From: Toxorhynchites rutilus septentrionalis
Taxonomy: Eukaryota > Arthropoda > Insecta > Diptera > Culicidae
Direction: 5' to 3'
Length of the DNA stretch: 64,000 nucleotides
Assembly (NCBI RefSeq): GCF_029784135.1
Contig: NC_073746.1
Location: forward strand, 34,701,378-34,765,377
Within the stretch, counting starts at the first letter, position 1; every line of letters starts with the position of its first letter. A model generated the notes under the pieces. The model searched no databases, had not been told where the DNA came from, and saw only the letters and a program-made list of their open reading frames with translations. Positions 55,501 to 64,000 of this stretch are shown one piece after another. Position numbers and translations under genes: made by a program.

Positions 55501-55803
55501 GAATTATACCAGCAAATTAGAGAAAACATCAAGAAAGCTTTTGAAAAACACTCTCGATATTACAATTTGAGATCGAACGCCAACTGTCCAACATATTCTG
55601 TGGGTGAAAAAGTCCTTAAAAAGAACACGGAGTTATCGGACAAAGGGAAAGGATACTGTGCGAAATTGGCACCGAAATATGTTCGGGCGCAAATCAAAAG
55701 GCGCATAGGTGATCATTGCTACGAAGTAGATGATGAAAATGGGAAAAGACTTGGTGTATTTCATTGCAAATATCTCAAAAAACTTACACTTCCAAATTCT
55801 TAA
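52519..55803 (+). CDS. pol: Pol polyprotein (protease, RT, RNase H, integrase)
   Basis: The frame is open from 52519, overlapping the gag end by 34 nt. The first ATG is 52591, but translation is probably by -1 frameshift. Numbering from 52591 (1070 codons): aspartic protease LLDSGASISV (43-52); reverse transcriptase with LRVCLDSRRIN (about 289), FSVIDLKDAYFQIPL (about 323), CPFGLTNAPF and catalytic YLDD (390-393); RNase H from about 535 (FVIESDASDNAVGAAL) with the later ITDARSLLW Asp; integrase zinc finger H-x...HERAHLG...CKQCLTC (about 727-760). The catalytic triad is in TMDYVGPLP (about 795), LTDNGTQF (about 854) and NDSERVNR (about 890). The C-terminus has a GPY/F-like segment (KLAPKYVRAQIKRRIGDHCY). 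All catalytic residues are present. No env follows. Confidence 0.96.
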   Translation, partial: TAFYISDLGKLKSGCRNGKSSSPVMKKIPRKSEFFFNPFRTIHEIHIQPSQCSHVKIKIFETEIEALLDSGASISVTNSKNLIEQYGLKVLPSPIRICTADETQYSCEGYANIPVTFRGVTKIIPIAIVPEISRNLILGINFWKAFRIEPMIRGVDGIEEINQIGIYTKSTIESHHFYVHPIETIPVTLKQEPDETLDIPGLDLPEASEVSPESLETEHDLTIEEKNALTEVIKQFPCTSKNHLGRTSLIEHEIVLQEGALPRRQALYRCSPKIQAEMNEEIERYKQLDAIEECASEWANPLVPVRKSNGKLRVCLDSRRINAVTKKDSYPMRDMRGIFHRLGSARFFSVIDLKDAYFQIPLKEECRDYTAFRTSKGLYRFKVCPFGLTNAPFTMCRLMDKVIGFDLEPQVFVYLDDIVIATMTLEEHLKLLGIVARKLTKANLTISLDKSRFCRKQVNYLGYLLTSEGVAIDNTRIEPILNYHRPKNVKDIRRLLGLAGFYQRFIRDYSEIVSPISDLLKKGPKKIVWTEAAERGFQKLKTALISAPILANPDFSLPFVIESDASDNAVGAALIQHIEGEARIIGYFSKKLNSTQRKYASVEKECLGVLLAIEHFRHFVEGTKFKVITDARSLLWLFTIGVESGNSKLMRWALKIQAYDIELEYRKGKQNITADCLSRSLETISTIQIDPDYQDLIKKISSDPQKFSDFRVVDNQIYKLVKHRSKLEDHRFQWKQYPPKPQRTEIMKEIHERAHLGFEKTLNAIKGKYYWPSMNSEIKKYCKQCLTCQTSKATNVNTTTPLVTQKKIADHPWQFLTMDYVGPLPASGKGKNTCLLVVTDVFSKFVLIQPFRQATAESLVPFVENMIFLLFGVPEVILTDNGTQFTSKLFEDLLNRYHVTHWKTPSYHPQINDSERVNRVMTTAIRATIKNRHKDWANNIQTIASAMRNSVHEATQYSPYFVMFGRNMISDGREYRHMRDNSSETHGLGVLERNELYQQIRENIKKAFEKHSRYYNLRSNANCPTYSVGEKVLKKNTELSDKGKGYCAKLAPKYVRAQIKRRIGDHCYEVDDENGKRLGVFHCKYLKKLTLPNS
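52543..52549 (+). promoter_or_regulatory. -1 ribosomal frameshift heptamer G-GGA-AAC
   Basis: In the gag frame the sequence is TCG GGA AAC TGA. GGGAAAC fits X-XXY-YYZ exactly and touches the gag stop. A -1 slip reads GGG AAA CTG AAA, which is the pol frame, open from 52519 onward without a stop. Downstream RNA structure was not modelled. Confidence 0.85.
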
Positions 55804-55810
55804 CAGAAAT

Positions 55811-56305
55811 AAATATTCAGCTATGTAGACTTTTTTTTAGTTGACCACGCAGCAATTAGTTTGCACAAAAATATAAATAGCCATTCAAAGTCTCCTCAGC
55901 TATTGAGTCGAGCCGTCCCACAAAATAAGCAATCTACTGGTGACGTTAAGAATGAGCATTTAGTATCAAAATCAAACAACCTGGGAGAAAAAGGATAAAA
56001 TAAATCCTTCCAGGACAATGTCTAAGAATGAAAGAATAGGAGAAAAATAGCCATGCCTCAAAATATTTCAGCTATGTATACTTTTAGTGGACCACGCAGC
56101 AAACAGCTTGCACAAAAATCTAAATAGCCATTCCAAGTCTCCTCAAATACTGAGTCGAGCCGTCCCACAAAATCTACAATCTACTGGTGACATTATGAAT
56201 GAGCATTTAGCATTTTACCCCAACGACATGGGATAGAAAGGATCAAAGAAATCCTTATAGGACTATGTCAGGGAGTGAAGAAATAGGAAAAATAGACATC
56301 CCTAA
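55811..56305 (+). repeat. 250-bp tandem duplication downstream of pol
   Basis: Unit 1 at 55811-56060 and unit 2 at 56061-56305 share AAATATTCAGCTATGTA, ACCACGCAGCAA, TTGCACAAAAAT, AAATAGCCATTC, AAGTCTCCTC, GAGTCGAGCCGTCCCACAAAA, CAATCTACTGGTGAC and GAATGAGCATTTAG. They differ by roughly 15-20 percent, far more than the LTRs do, so the duplication predates this insertion and is a property of the family. Confidence 0.9.
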
Positions 56306-57591
56306 CTCGACACATTTCCACGAATAGTAACCATAACTGTAGAATAAGATAGTATTTAGATTAGCAATATTCGAATTGTATACCGTATTATTCCTGTTCT
56401 TCATGGTATTTCCCACGTACGTTTATTGTAGTTCTTCCTTCATCAATTTAAGTATATTAGGTCCTTCCCTTATGATTAGATGGATGTCCTTTTAGGTATG
56501 TAAGTATTTCCGTCCATCCTTCAAATCCAATGAATGTCCTTCAGTAGTTCTTCCATCATCAATTCCAGAATATTTAGTTAAGTAATTGTCTCCATTATCC
56601 TTGAAAAATTTCGTCCATCTTTGAAATGTGATCCTTGTGGTCCACATTGTCCTCATTGTTCGTCATTCATCATTCCATATCCGTCGAAATTTAGAATAAA
56701 TTCGAAAGTTTATCTGGGAAAAAGGAAAGGAAAAACACACAAAGCACAACAATTCAAGATATTAAAGAAATATATTAATACTCCCCCCGTTTATTTTCCG
56801 GCCAAGGAAAATTTCCAACGGATGATCCAGCTTCTGATCTCTTTGATTCAGCGTGCACAATAGAACTGCAGATCACACTTACTTTGTTTCGAGATTCGAT
56901 ATTTAACCCAGTGTTAAAGCACAGGCACAATTAACTCTTCGATGTAAAAATATACTGTGAATGTTGTATAACAGTTTCGGTATATCATTGTGAATGTATG
57001 GTGACCAGTTTTTCTGGTGTAAACATTCAGTACAGTGGGTTGGGGTGCATTGTGGGTGGGAAATGGTTGAGTGCTCGAGTAAAACTCGGGGTATCCAAAT
57101 CTATTCACAATAGTTTAGTTTGCGGTGAGTTCGGGAATATTCTCTTGTCCAATAATTTTGGAATTAGTATTATGACTGAATGAACCTGTTTTGGGAAATG
57201 GGGAATTGGGATTCACACTCGTCATTCACACAATATTGAAAAAAATATTGAGTTGGGAATGGACGTTTTGTTGAGGAGCTTCATTAAGCAGTTGTCGAAG
57301 AGTTGCTAGTGCTACACATAATGGGATGGAACGATGATCAGATTTATTTTCGTAAAGATTACACATAGTCGAATCAAATTTAATATGCATTCGCTGGAGA
57401 CCTGAGTCTTACGACGGTGAAGGTCAGTGGCAGATACGACCTATGATGGGACGTAGACTGTAAACAGAGGAGGAGTCAGCTTGCTGATGATGAACACATA
57501 TGACCCCGAATCGCATCAATATTTGTGATGACAATAGTTAATCTATAATTCGGTTTTGTTTCTTACAATATTTTGGAAGTAAGGAATCCCC

Positions 57592-57633
57592 TTACGAAAA
57601 TTTAGTTGAATCAATTCAACTAAATTTTCGTAA
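57592..57633 (+). repeat. 19-bp-stem perfect hairpin just before the 3' LTR
   Basis: TTACGAAAATTTAGTTGAA (57592-57610), a 4-base loop TCAA, then its exact complement (57615-57633). It lies 16 bp before the 3' LTR, where a polypurine tract is normally found. Confidence 0.92.
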
Positions 57634-57649
57634 CTAAAGCATGGAGTGA

Positions 57650-57742
57650 TGTAACAGTTGCCACAACTGTTTTCATCATGTGATATTTTTGGATTATTTA
57701 TTTACTTATTTATTATTGGTGTGCATATTTATTGAGTATTGT

Positions 57743-57793
<51 letters not shown>

Positions 57794-59268
57794 TTCATTT
57801 ATTTATATACTTATTTATTTATTTATTGGTTAGGATAGTTAGTAATTATTCAAATATAAAAATTTAAATTCAAAAACTCACACTGAAACATTTGGAGTGT
57901 ACCTGTACTAAGTCACAACCGAAAGTAAACTAAAAGATACTCCAGAAAGTATACTTAAGTGCTTAGATTTCCCATCCCACCTCCCTGGAGCTGGGCGAAA
58001 GCTCAATCGCCAAAGTTGTTCGGCCAATGAGTGTCTGTTCGCGCAGCGCTTACTTTCGTGGCCTTGAGTTTGGGGAGGGAAATGAGAAGGCTGTATCTAA
58101 GGACGGTTAGTTGAAGCAAGATGCACACAAGGGGATGCTTTGGGGAAATTGTCTTCGGCTGAGCTTGAGCTCTGAATCGAGAGATACCCTGCGGTTTATC
58201 TGAGGACTACAATGTTCTTCGACCATTTTGCCAAGAACTGTCCGACATCGCGGAACCATTGTGTGTTTTGTTCGCGATCGCTAATTGTAAGTTTTTTTTA
58301 TATAACGTGAAGTCTTTGTGGTGATAAAGTTGAATTGTTTCAGTGCCATCATTTGTCCCTAGTTAGCAAACAAACGCTCAATAAAATTTAACGAGCAAAA
58401 AAAAAAAAAGCGACTACAACAGGTACATATATTGTATAATTTAGGGACATTTTTCTAACTGTGAACAATTTGCTAAAATAGGGAAATTCCTCTTGGCTAA
58501 ACCCGACGAACCAAAACGCGTCGGAGAAAAGGCTGCGCCGTTACCATCGCGCCTTCAACAGACCCGCTGGAAGCTATCAACCGGTGGAGAATCCGCCGCA
58601 AAGAAGCAGAAGGAGTCGGTGAGGAAATTTGTGTCCTCACCGCACTCCCCAGGTACCCTGTTTGTCCATGTGCACATGTGATGTCCCTTAGATTTAAGCG
58701 AATGTACAAATAAATGTAGAAATATGTAAAACCATAGTCTACCCCAAAAGCAGAAAGTTGTCTAGTGTTGTCTAGGAGTAAAAGTCGCTATAATACATGT
58801 CCTGTGAACATTCAATTTATTTTTATTAAGGTTTCACGTTATCCGTGTTTCGTAGTTGATGTCTGGAGTTGTTTGTGGTCCTCCTTTGTTTCCCAGATGG
58901 CCGTGCCAGTCTGGTAATTTGTTAGAGTAACGTTGCCTGTGATGAGAAAAACCTGTTGTGGTATTCTGTGCTTTTAGGGTGATTCTTGGTCGTTTGATGG
59001 TTCTCTCGGAGTACCCTACGGGTGTCTTCTAGAAGTCTTCGCTGGTTGGAATTGGTACAGCTCGATCGTCCCCCGATCCTGATAAAAGGATACGATTTAG
59101 GCCTGCCTGTCAGGCCTCTAGCTGGGCAACTAACGCGGCGATTGGTCCTCGAAAGAGGTGGCGCTTAAGCCAATCGCTTAAGAGAGGTCGGGTGGGAAAG
59201 CTGAGCTGTTAGCCTTCTTCGAGCTGGCCGTAGGTTCCGGGTTGTCTTTTAAAACCCGGTCCGCTACA
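57650..59268 (+). repeat. 3' LTR of the gypsy element
   Basis: 1619 bp, TGTAAC...GCTACA. Differences from the 5' LTR seen by eye: one extra TTTA unit, one T fewer (58291-58299 run), one A fewer and A-to-G at the A run (58410), T/C at GTAYATA (about 58426), and T/C at AATCYGCCG (about 58594). The Cys/His mini-ORF (58212-58391, intron 58287-58343) and the second frame (58493-58681) recur here. Confidence 0.95.
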
Positions 59269-59272
59269 ATCA

Positions 59273-60374
59273 ATATATTAAAATCCTCGCTAAACTGAAA
59301 AAAAAAATAAAATCATTGCAAAGCGTGCAACAATGCACTGCTGAACTATTATTTGCCGCTTTGTTTCAGCTTCCACATCCTCCCACACCATCAATGTGCA
59401 TGAATCGAATAGGAATTGGATCCGGTGTTTTTTTTACTCTCGCCTCAGCCAGCCAACATCGCAAATACAATACTAATAGCATGAAATAGACATGGGCAAG
59501 ACACAAAGGAATATAAAACATTTTTCATTTATAAACCACTAGGGATTTATTACCGAAATATTTCATTTCGCATCCACTTTCGAAGCCGATTCCAGTTCAA
59601 TGGTTGCTGGTAAGCTGGCGCAACGATTTTATGGACGAGAAAATGTCGGGCAATGTTGGGAATCGACATGGCAATTGAAATTTGAGCACTGTGTGTCGTT
59701 CGAGTAGTTTCATAAAACCTTTTGGTCCGACCAGCGGACGTTGATTAGTTTTACGATCTGTCCCAGTAATCCTGATCAACCACTGGGATATAGTTTTATA
59801 TTAGTCCTAATTTCATTAGGAGACAGGGCCATTTTACCAGGTGAATGAGTAGGATTAGGCAGATGACTACTAATCAAACGTTTTAAGAATTTATTTGATT
59901 AAGCTTAATTATTGCTTTAGTAATTCGATTTATGTTATTTCAGTGGTGTACGTATATGTATGTTCGTTTCGGGGGGATATAAAGGCTAATTAGGGAATAG
60001 GATCGCAGTAAAAGGTGATATTATATACCCAACTAAGCCTTCGGTTTCGTATAGTGTGCTTCTTCAGGTTTGTGGCTCATTGGAGGAAGATTGTGTTCAT
60101 TTTCGGATCGTTCCCCCATAAAGATTTCGCCTAATTTCCTATTCCATCCACCTATAATAACTCGTAAAATGTTCATTAACTGGATGGAAGCGTTCTACGA
60201 AAAACATAGGTGGCCTTGTAAAACCTATTAATTCAATAACAATAACATTGGAAATAATTTAATTTGTTATACTCAAAAAATTCATCTATAAAGCTGCAGT
60301 ATTCAATCAACATATTGATGACTATACCACTGACCAAAATCTGTCGACTCTTCGAAGACGTATAAAATATATAC
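59273..60374. other. Sequence flanking the gypsy insertion, no gene recognised
   Basis: AT-rich with no repeat family seen elsewhere in the window and only short open frames. Confidence 0.4.
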
Positions 60375-61112
60375 TAGGGTGCCAATGAATGTATGGGAAA
60401 AAATCGATCCTAAAATTTCAAAAAGTTACCCCATAAAAAATGTTCACCACCTCAAAAAAAATACCCTATGCCAAATATCAGTTCAATCTCAGCAGACTTG
60501 AGGGAGAGTGGCGCAAAGCGGTCAAAGTTTGAGTTTTTTGAAAATCGAAAAATCACCCAAGGGGTGAGTAAAGGAAATAGGGTTCTCGAAAAAAAATTTT
60601 TGATGCCAATTGTCTTATAATTGCATGAAACGTCGAAATCTTGTGTCATCTCGAAAAAAAATGTTTTGTCAAAAATCGACACTCGGCATTTTTTCGGCAT
60701 GTGATACGAAATGTATGGTTTAGGGTGCCAATAAAAATAGTTATCTCGGTTTTTCATTCGGAACTTGCTACGAAATGTTGATTTGCACAAAAATATACCC
60801 TATGCAAAATATTAGCTCATTCAGACTTCATTTCCTGGTGTCACAAACGTTAAAATTTGAGTTTTTTAAAAATCGAAAAATCAGCGGAAATTGGGGTTTT
60901 TTTAAAAAAAAATTCTTTTCGAAAACCGCAATTTCCTTTACTCCCCCCTTGGGTGATTTTCCGATTTTCAAAAAACTTTGACTACTTTGCGCCACTCTCC
61001 CTTGAGTCCGATTGAGCTGATATTTGGCATATGGTGTTTTTTTGAGGTGGTGAACATTTTTTATGGGGTAACTTTTTGAAACTCGAGATGACCATTTTTA
61101 TTGGCACCCTAA
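60375..61112. mobile_element. Foldback MITE with TAGGGTGCCAAT ends
   Basis: Left end TAGGGTGCCAATGAATG, right end TTTTTATTGGCACCCTAA. Long inverted arms: 60400-60590 (AAAAAGTTACCCCATAAAAA, TTCACCACCTCAAAAAAA, GAGGGAGAGTGGCGCAAAG, AATCACCCAAGGGG) pairs with 60925-61090. TA flanks suggest a Tc1/mariner-type duplication. The same family occurs as fragments at 33229, 35090 and 45925. Non-coding. Confidence 0.85.
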
Positions 61113-61431
61113 TGAATTAAATATACACTTCCAGAGCACAATCGATAATATCTTACAAACATTTTAATTCATTTACATAATAGGCATTAATACCAGTTTA
61201 GAGCTTTGAATTTTGTTCTCGAATAAAGTAACGATAAGACTCTGCTTCTACCATTACTTGAGGCTGTCGTTTCAGTAATTTTTGAGCAAAGTGGAATAAA
61301 AAGTATTCCCACGGATCATAACAAACGACTCCGATTATAAATGTTAATTAACACACAAATTTTTACCAACCGTTTTATCATAACCATTCATTTCTGCTAA
61401 TTAGATTTGGAACAGAAAGCAATTACTAATA
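61113..61431. other. Spacer between two foldbacks, no gene
   Basis: AT-rich unique sequence; nothing recognised. Confidence 0.4.
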
Positions 61432-62240
61432 CAGCCATTCCATGCCAAACCGATATAGTGGTTCTCAGATTTTCGTTAAAAGTGGTAGTTTTGTTCTTTA
61501 TCGCATATTATGAGACCCGTATTTTTTTATTTTTTTGTTAGGGTGACCATTTCCATTTTAGGGTGGTCCAAAAGAACAATTTTTTCGCATTTTTGCCAAA
61601 AATGACTTTTTTTTAAATTTATAACTTTTGAACTACTACCCGATTCAGGTGATTTTTTTTTTTTAAATACTATACTTGCAGAAAATTTGAATTGTGCTCT
61701 CGTTCTTATTGATTGTATTCGTTTTTTTATTGTTTTCATAGCCTCGGGACCAAAGGCGCTATAGTTTTTTATATTTTTTCTGGAAAGCTGAGGATTTTTC
61801 GCATAACATATCTCGAAACCAGGGAGGGTTTTTTTTCGTTTTTGAGTTATGATTTTACAAAGTTACCCGATGGTCCAAAAAATCATTTTCCCCTTTTTCC
61901 CAAAAATGACTTTCTTCAAAAATTTATTACTTTTGAACTACTGAACCGATTCAGATGATTGGTAAATGTGTAATTTTTTCAAAAAAAAGCTAGCTAGTAG
62001 GCTTTAATTTGATATGTCGATCATCTGAATCGGTCTAGTAGTTCAATAGTTATGAATTTTTGAAAAAAGGCATTTTTGGCAAAAATGCGAAAAAATGTTT
62101 TTTTTGGATCACCCTAAAATGAAAATGGTCACCCTAATAAAAAAATAAAAAAATAAAAAAATAATTTGCGATAAAGAACAGAACTACCACTTTTGACGAA
62201 AATCTGAGAACCACTATATCGGATTGGCATGGAATGGCTG
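61432..62240. mobile_element. Foldback element with about 200-bp TIRs
   Basis: Left end CAGCCATTCCATGCCAAACC, then GATATAGTGGTTCTCAGATTTTCG. The right end is its inverse, CCACTATATCGGATTGGCATGGAATGGCTG (62211-62240). The arms extend about 200 bp (GGGTGACCATTTCCATTTTAG against CTAAAATGAAAATGGTCACCC). AATA flanks both sides (61428-61431 and 62241-62244), a possible target duplication. The same end occurs at 7846. Non-coding. Confidence 0.87.
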
Positions 62241-62244
62241 AATA

Positions 62245-64000
62245 ACAAAATGAGTAATAAGCTAGTTAATTATATGCTCTAAACAAATAACTGAAGCCGT
62301 TGAAATCATAAAGTCCTTGATATCCGAAGCACTTTTGAACGGCTCTCATAGAAACGTCTCCAACGAACAAAACAAAAAAGCGGGTGTGACGCGATGGAGT
62401 GCTGCTAATTCGGATTTAAATGCTCTCACGTCGTAAGCGCTTACCTTTCGGAATATGAGTTTGCATTCGAAGCCCCACCAACGCTTAGCATTCCCTAGCT
62501 ACCTATGTACATTGTACACTGTGGAAGCTGAAAATTGCACCTTGGCTCCCACGAGCGAGCGTCAAGTGTCTCACTTCGTTTAGAATCAATTTGAAGGGAT
62601 TATGCTCGACTCTCGCCGGTTCAAGTGAGACGGCACACTCGACATGATTTTAGTAGAAGCAGGAGGAAATTATTTGAGCGTTGTGTGGGGTTCGCTACCA
62701 ACTCGCGTGTGACGACCAATTGACGACTTGTTTTTATTATTATGTGTTCCAAATGGTTCTTAAAGAACAGAAATTGCTAAACCGCTGTCATACACTTATT
62801 TTAATCTACGATCAGTTATGCAATACAATTATGAGAATAATCTTAATTTTTACGAATTCAGTACGAATTTTCAGTATATAATAGAATATATTCTTAAAAA
62901 AATATATCAATGTGATTTTAGCGAGCTAAATTACACTCTGGCGCTAGGTTTCAATGAAGATGAATAGGTTAGACATTTTTGAAAGTCATATAAACTAAAA
63001 ATATTCAAAGGATTTAATTTAACTTTATTTTTTACATCAATACTTCCGTAAAAGTGTCGCATTGTGAGAATTCTGAGAAGTGTCTCCCATGTCATGAATT
63101 TGCATGAGAATTCGACACAGAATTATGTTCCGTTCCGTTGCTTACGGTTCGGGTTCCAGTTCTACATGGACGATGATGATGCTAAAATTTCACTACCGGT
63201 TATTGATTGCGATTAGATGGGCAGTTTCTAAATGTTTTCGTTTTTAACATTAAATTGCCAGTTTGAGTGAATTATGCAGATATCACCAGCATTCTAAAGT
63301 TTTACTTGGCGAATCGTTATTTGATATGCGGCCGTGTTTCACACAATGTTTCACATCACTTGTTTTCCCAGTTCGTCTTTTGATTGGTTAGTCAATACAC
63401 GTTAAGCGTAATAACATCACGTGTCTTGTCGGAATTTGAAGTTCAACAACTATTCCATCGCTGACCCTTACCCTGTATTCGACCAGTAAATGTTTCGAAA
63501 AATGAATAATCACCAGCATAGCATAGATTATGCATAGAGTCGATTGTTGCTTCATTAAAACGTTGAGCCCCTTGCCGGTCCATAGGGGCTGACATTGAGC
63601 TTTTCGTTAGAAAAACGTTGTTCACTGGGACTAACATTTAAAAAGTTTATTTGTTTACGGTGTTTTAGGATATGTGACTACTTTCTTGTCGAATTTCTGA
63701 CTATTTTTTGTACAATAAATATCTTTGGCAGCTGGGACCGATACTGATATTGTGCAAATGATCTTGTTGCGGGATAAATGGAAAGCGTACTAAAAAAACG
63801 GAACAGGGTAAGTGTACCAATTATGGAGGGCATATGTCACACACTTGCAGAAATTGGCGAATAAATACTCTATTTTAGTTCAAAAGTATACAAAAGTATA
63901 CTTTTTCTAACAGTTTGAACTCTGTTTTTAAAGATTCTCTCTGATATTTCGATGATTAATTCACTAAATTGTATAAAAAAAAAAAATGTTTGAAAATGCC
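62245..64000. other. No gene recognised
   Basis: Partly GC-richer (62340-62640, 63070-63180) but without coding motifs or repeats shared with the window. The minus-strand frame 63443-63637 has no recognisable domain. Confidence 0.4.

Larger units (their letters stand above)
55804..57649 (+). other. Non-coding region between pol and the 3' LTR
   Basis: 1.85 kb with no env-like frame (no long ORF, signal peptide or transmembrane pattern). It holds the 250-bp tandem duplication, several TCCTTC/GTATTTCC-rich stretches (56400-56640), a short basic frame (56621-56863, LGKRKGKTHKAQQF) without recognisable domain, and the hairpin next to the 3' LTR. A clear polypurine tract is not visible; AAAGCATGGAGTGA (57636-57649) is the only candidate. 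Confidence 0.6.
48719..59272 (+). mobile_element. Complete Ty3/gypsy LTR retrotransposon
   Basis: Structure: ATCA target duplication (48719-48722 and 59269-59272), 5' LTR 48723-50339, primer-binding site 50342, gag 50744-52552, pol 52519-55803, a non-coding 1.85-kb region, 3' LTR 57650-59268. The LTRs begin TGTAAC and end GCTACA. They differ by about three substitutions and three length changes in simple runs (counted by eye). gag and pol are both uninterrupted, so the insertion is young and may be active. pol order (protease, RT, RNase H, integrase) makes it Ty3/gypsy; no env was recognised. The lineage within gypsy (mdg1, mdg3 or other) was not determined. Confidence 0.96.

Noticed and set aside
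56621..56863. 80-codon frame after pol as an env remnant
   Set aside because: No signal peptide, transmembrane segment, furin-like site or Cys pattern of gypsy env; too short and basic.

Overview
The window looks like a stretch of an arthropod nuclear genome, most likely a culicine (Aedes-type) mosquito. The evidence is its AT-rich, intergenic character, the near absence of host genes, and a dense nested population of insect transposons: Ty3/gypsy, I-type and CR1-type LINEs, mariner, Tc1, pogo, Transib, piggyBac- and hAT-type elements, and foldback MITEs. The species-level guess is inference from remembered repeat families. I found no convincing intact host protein-coding gene and no rRNA or tRNA gene.

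Layout. 1-2.6 kb: a perfect short palindrome and a foldback repeat with a GC-rich core. 2.7-4.8 kb: a broken Transib (RAG1-like) transposase gene. 5-5.3 kb: a piggyBac-type MITE. 5.7-10.5 kb: copies of a histone-signal-bearing element, simple repeats and a mariner relic. 11.4-18 kb: an almost full-length but broken I-type LINE whose ORF1 is split by one of those elements. 18-25.5 kb: relics of mariner, LINE RNase H and Helitron-like repeats, and a deleted mariner with both TIRs. 25.6-29.5 kb: a 3.9-kb composite element holding two histone H2A pseudogenes and four histone-type 3' stem-loops, itself invaded by an hAT MITE. 31.5-38.4 kb: a pogo-type MITE, Helitron-like and foldback repeats, and a Tc1 element. 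38.7-44.8 kb: a minus-strand CR1-type LINE with a PHD-finger ORF1, split by another copy of the histone-signal element. 46-47.5 kb: pogo/Tigger and mariner relics. 48.7-59.3 kb: a complete, apparently very young Ty3/gypsy retrotransposon with near-identical 1.6-kb LTRs, intact gag and pol, and a canonical -1 frameshift heptamer. 60.4-62.2 kb: two foldback elements. The rest is unrecognised AT-rich sequence.

The two most interesting systems are the following. (1) A dispersed element family (copies at 9.4, 11.9, 25.6 and 42.6 kb, with a probable fifth ending at 6.5 kb) whose members carry histone mRNA 3'-processing signals (stem-loop plus purine-rich downstream element) and, in the longest copy, H2A coding remnants. 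Its ends abut A tracts, and in two LINE ORF1 genes removing the element plus four A's restores the reading frame. (2) The intact gypsy element, with its G-GGA-AAC-TGA frameshift site, a small spliced-looking ORF inside each LTR, and a 250-bp tandem duplication plus a hairpin between pol and the 3' LTR.
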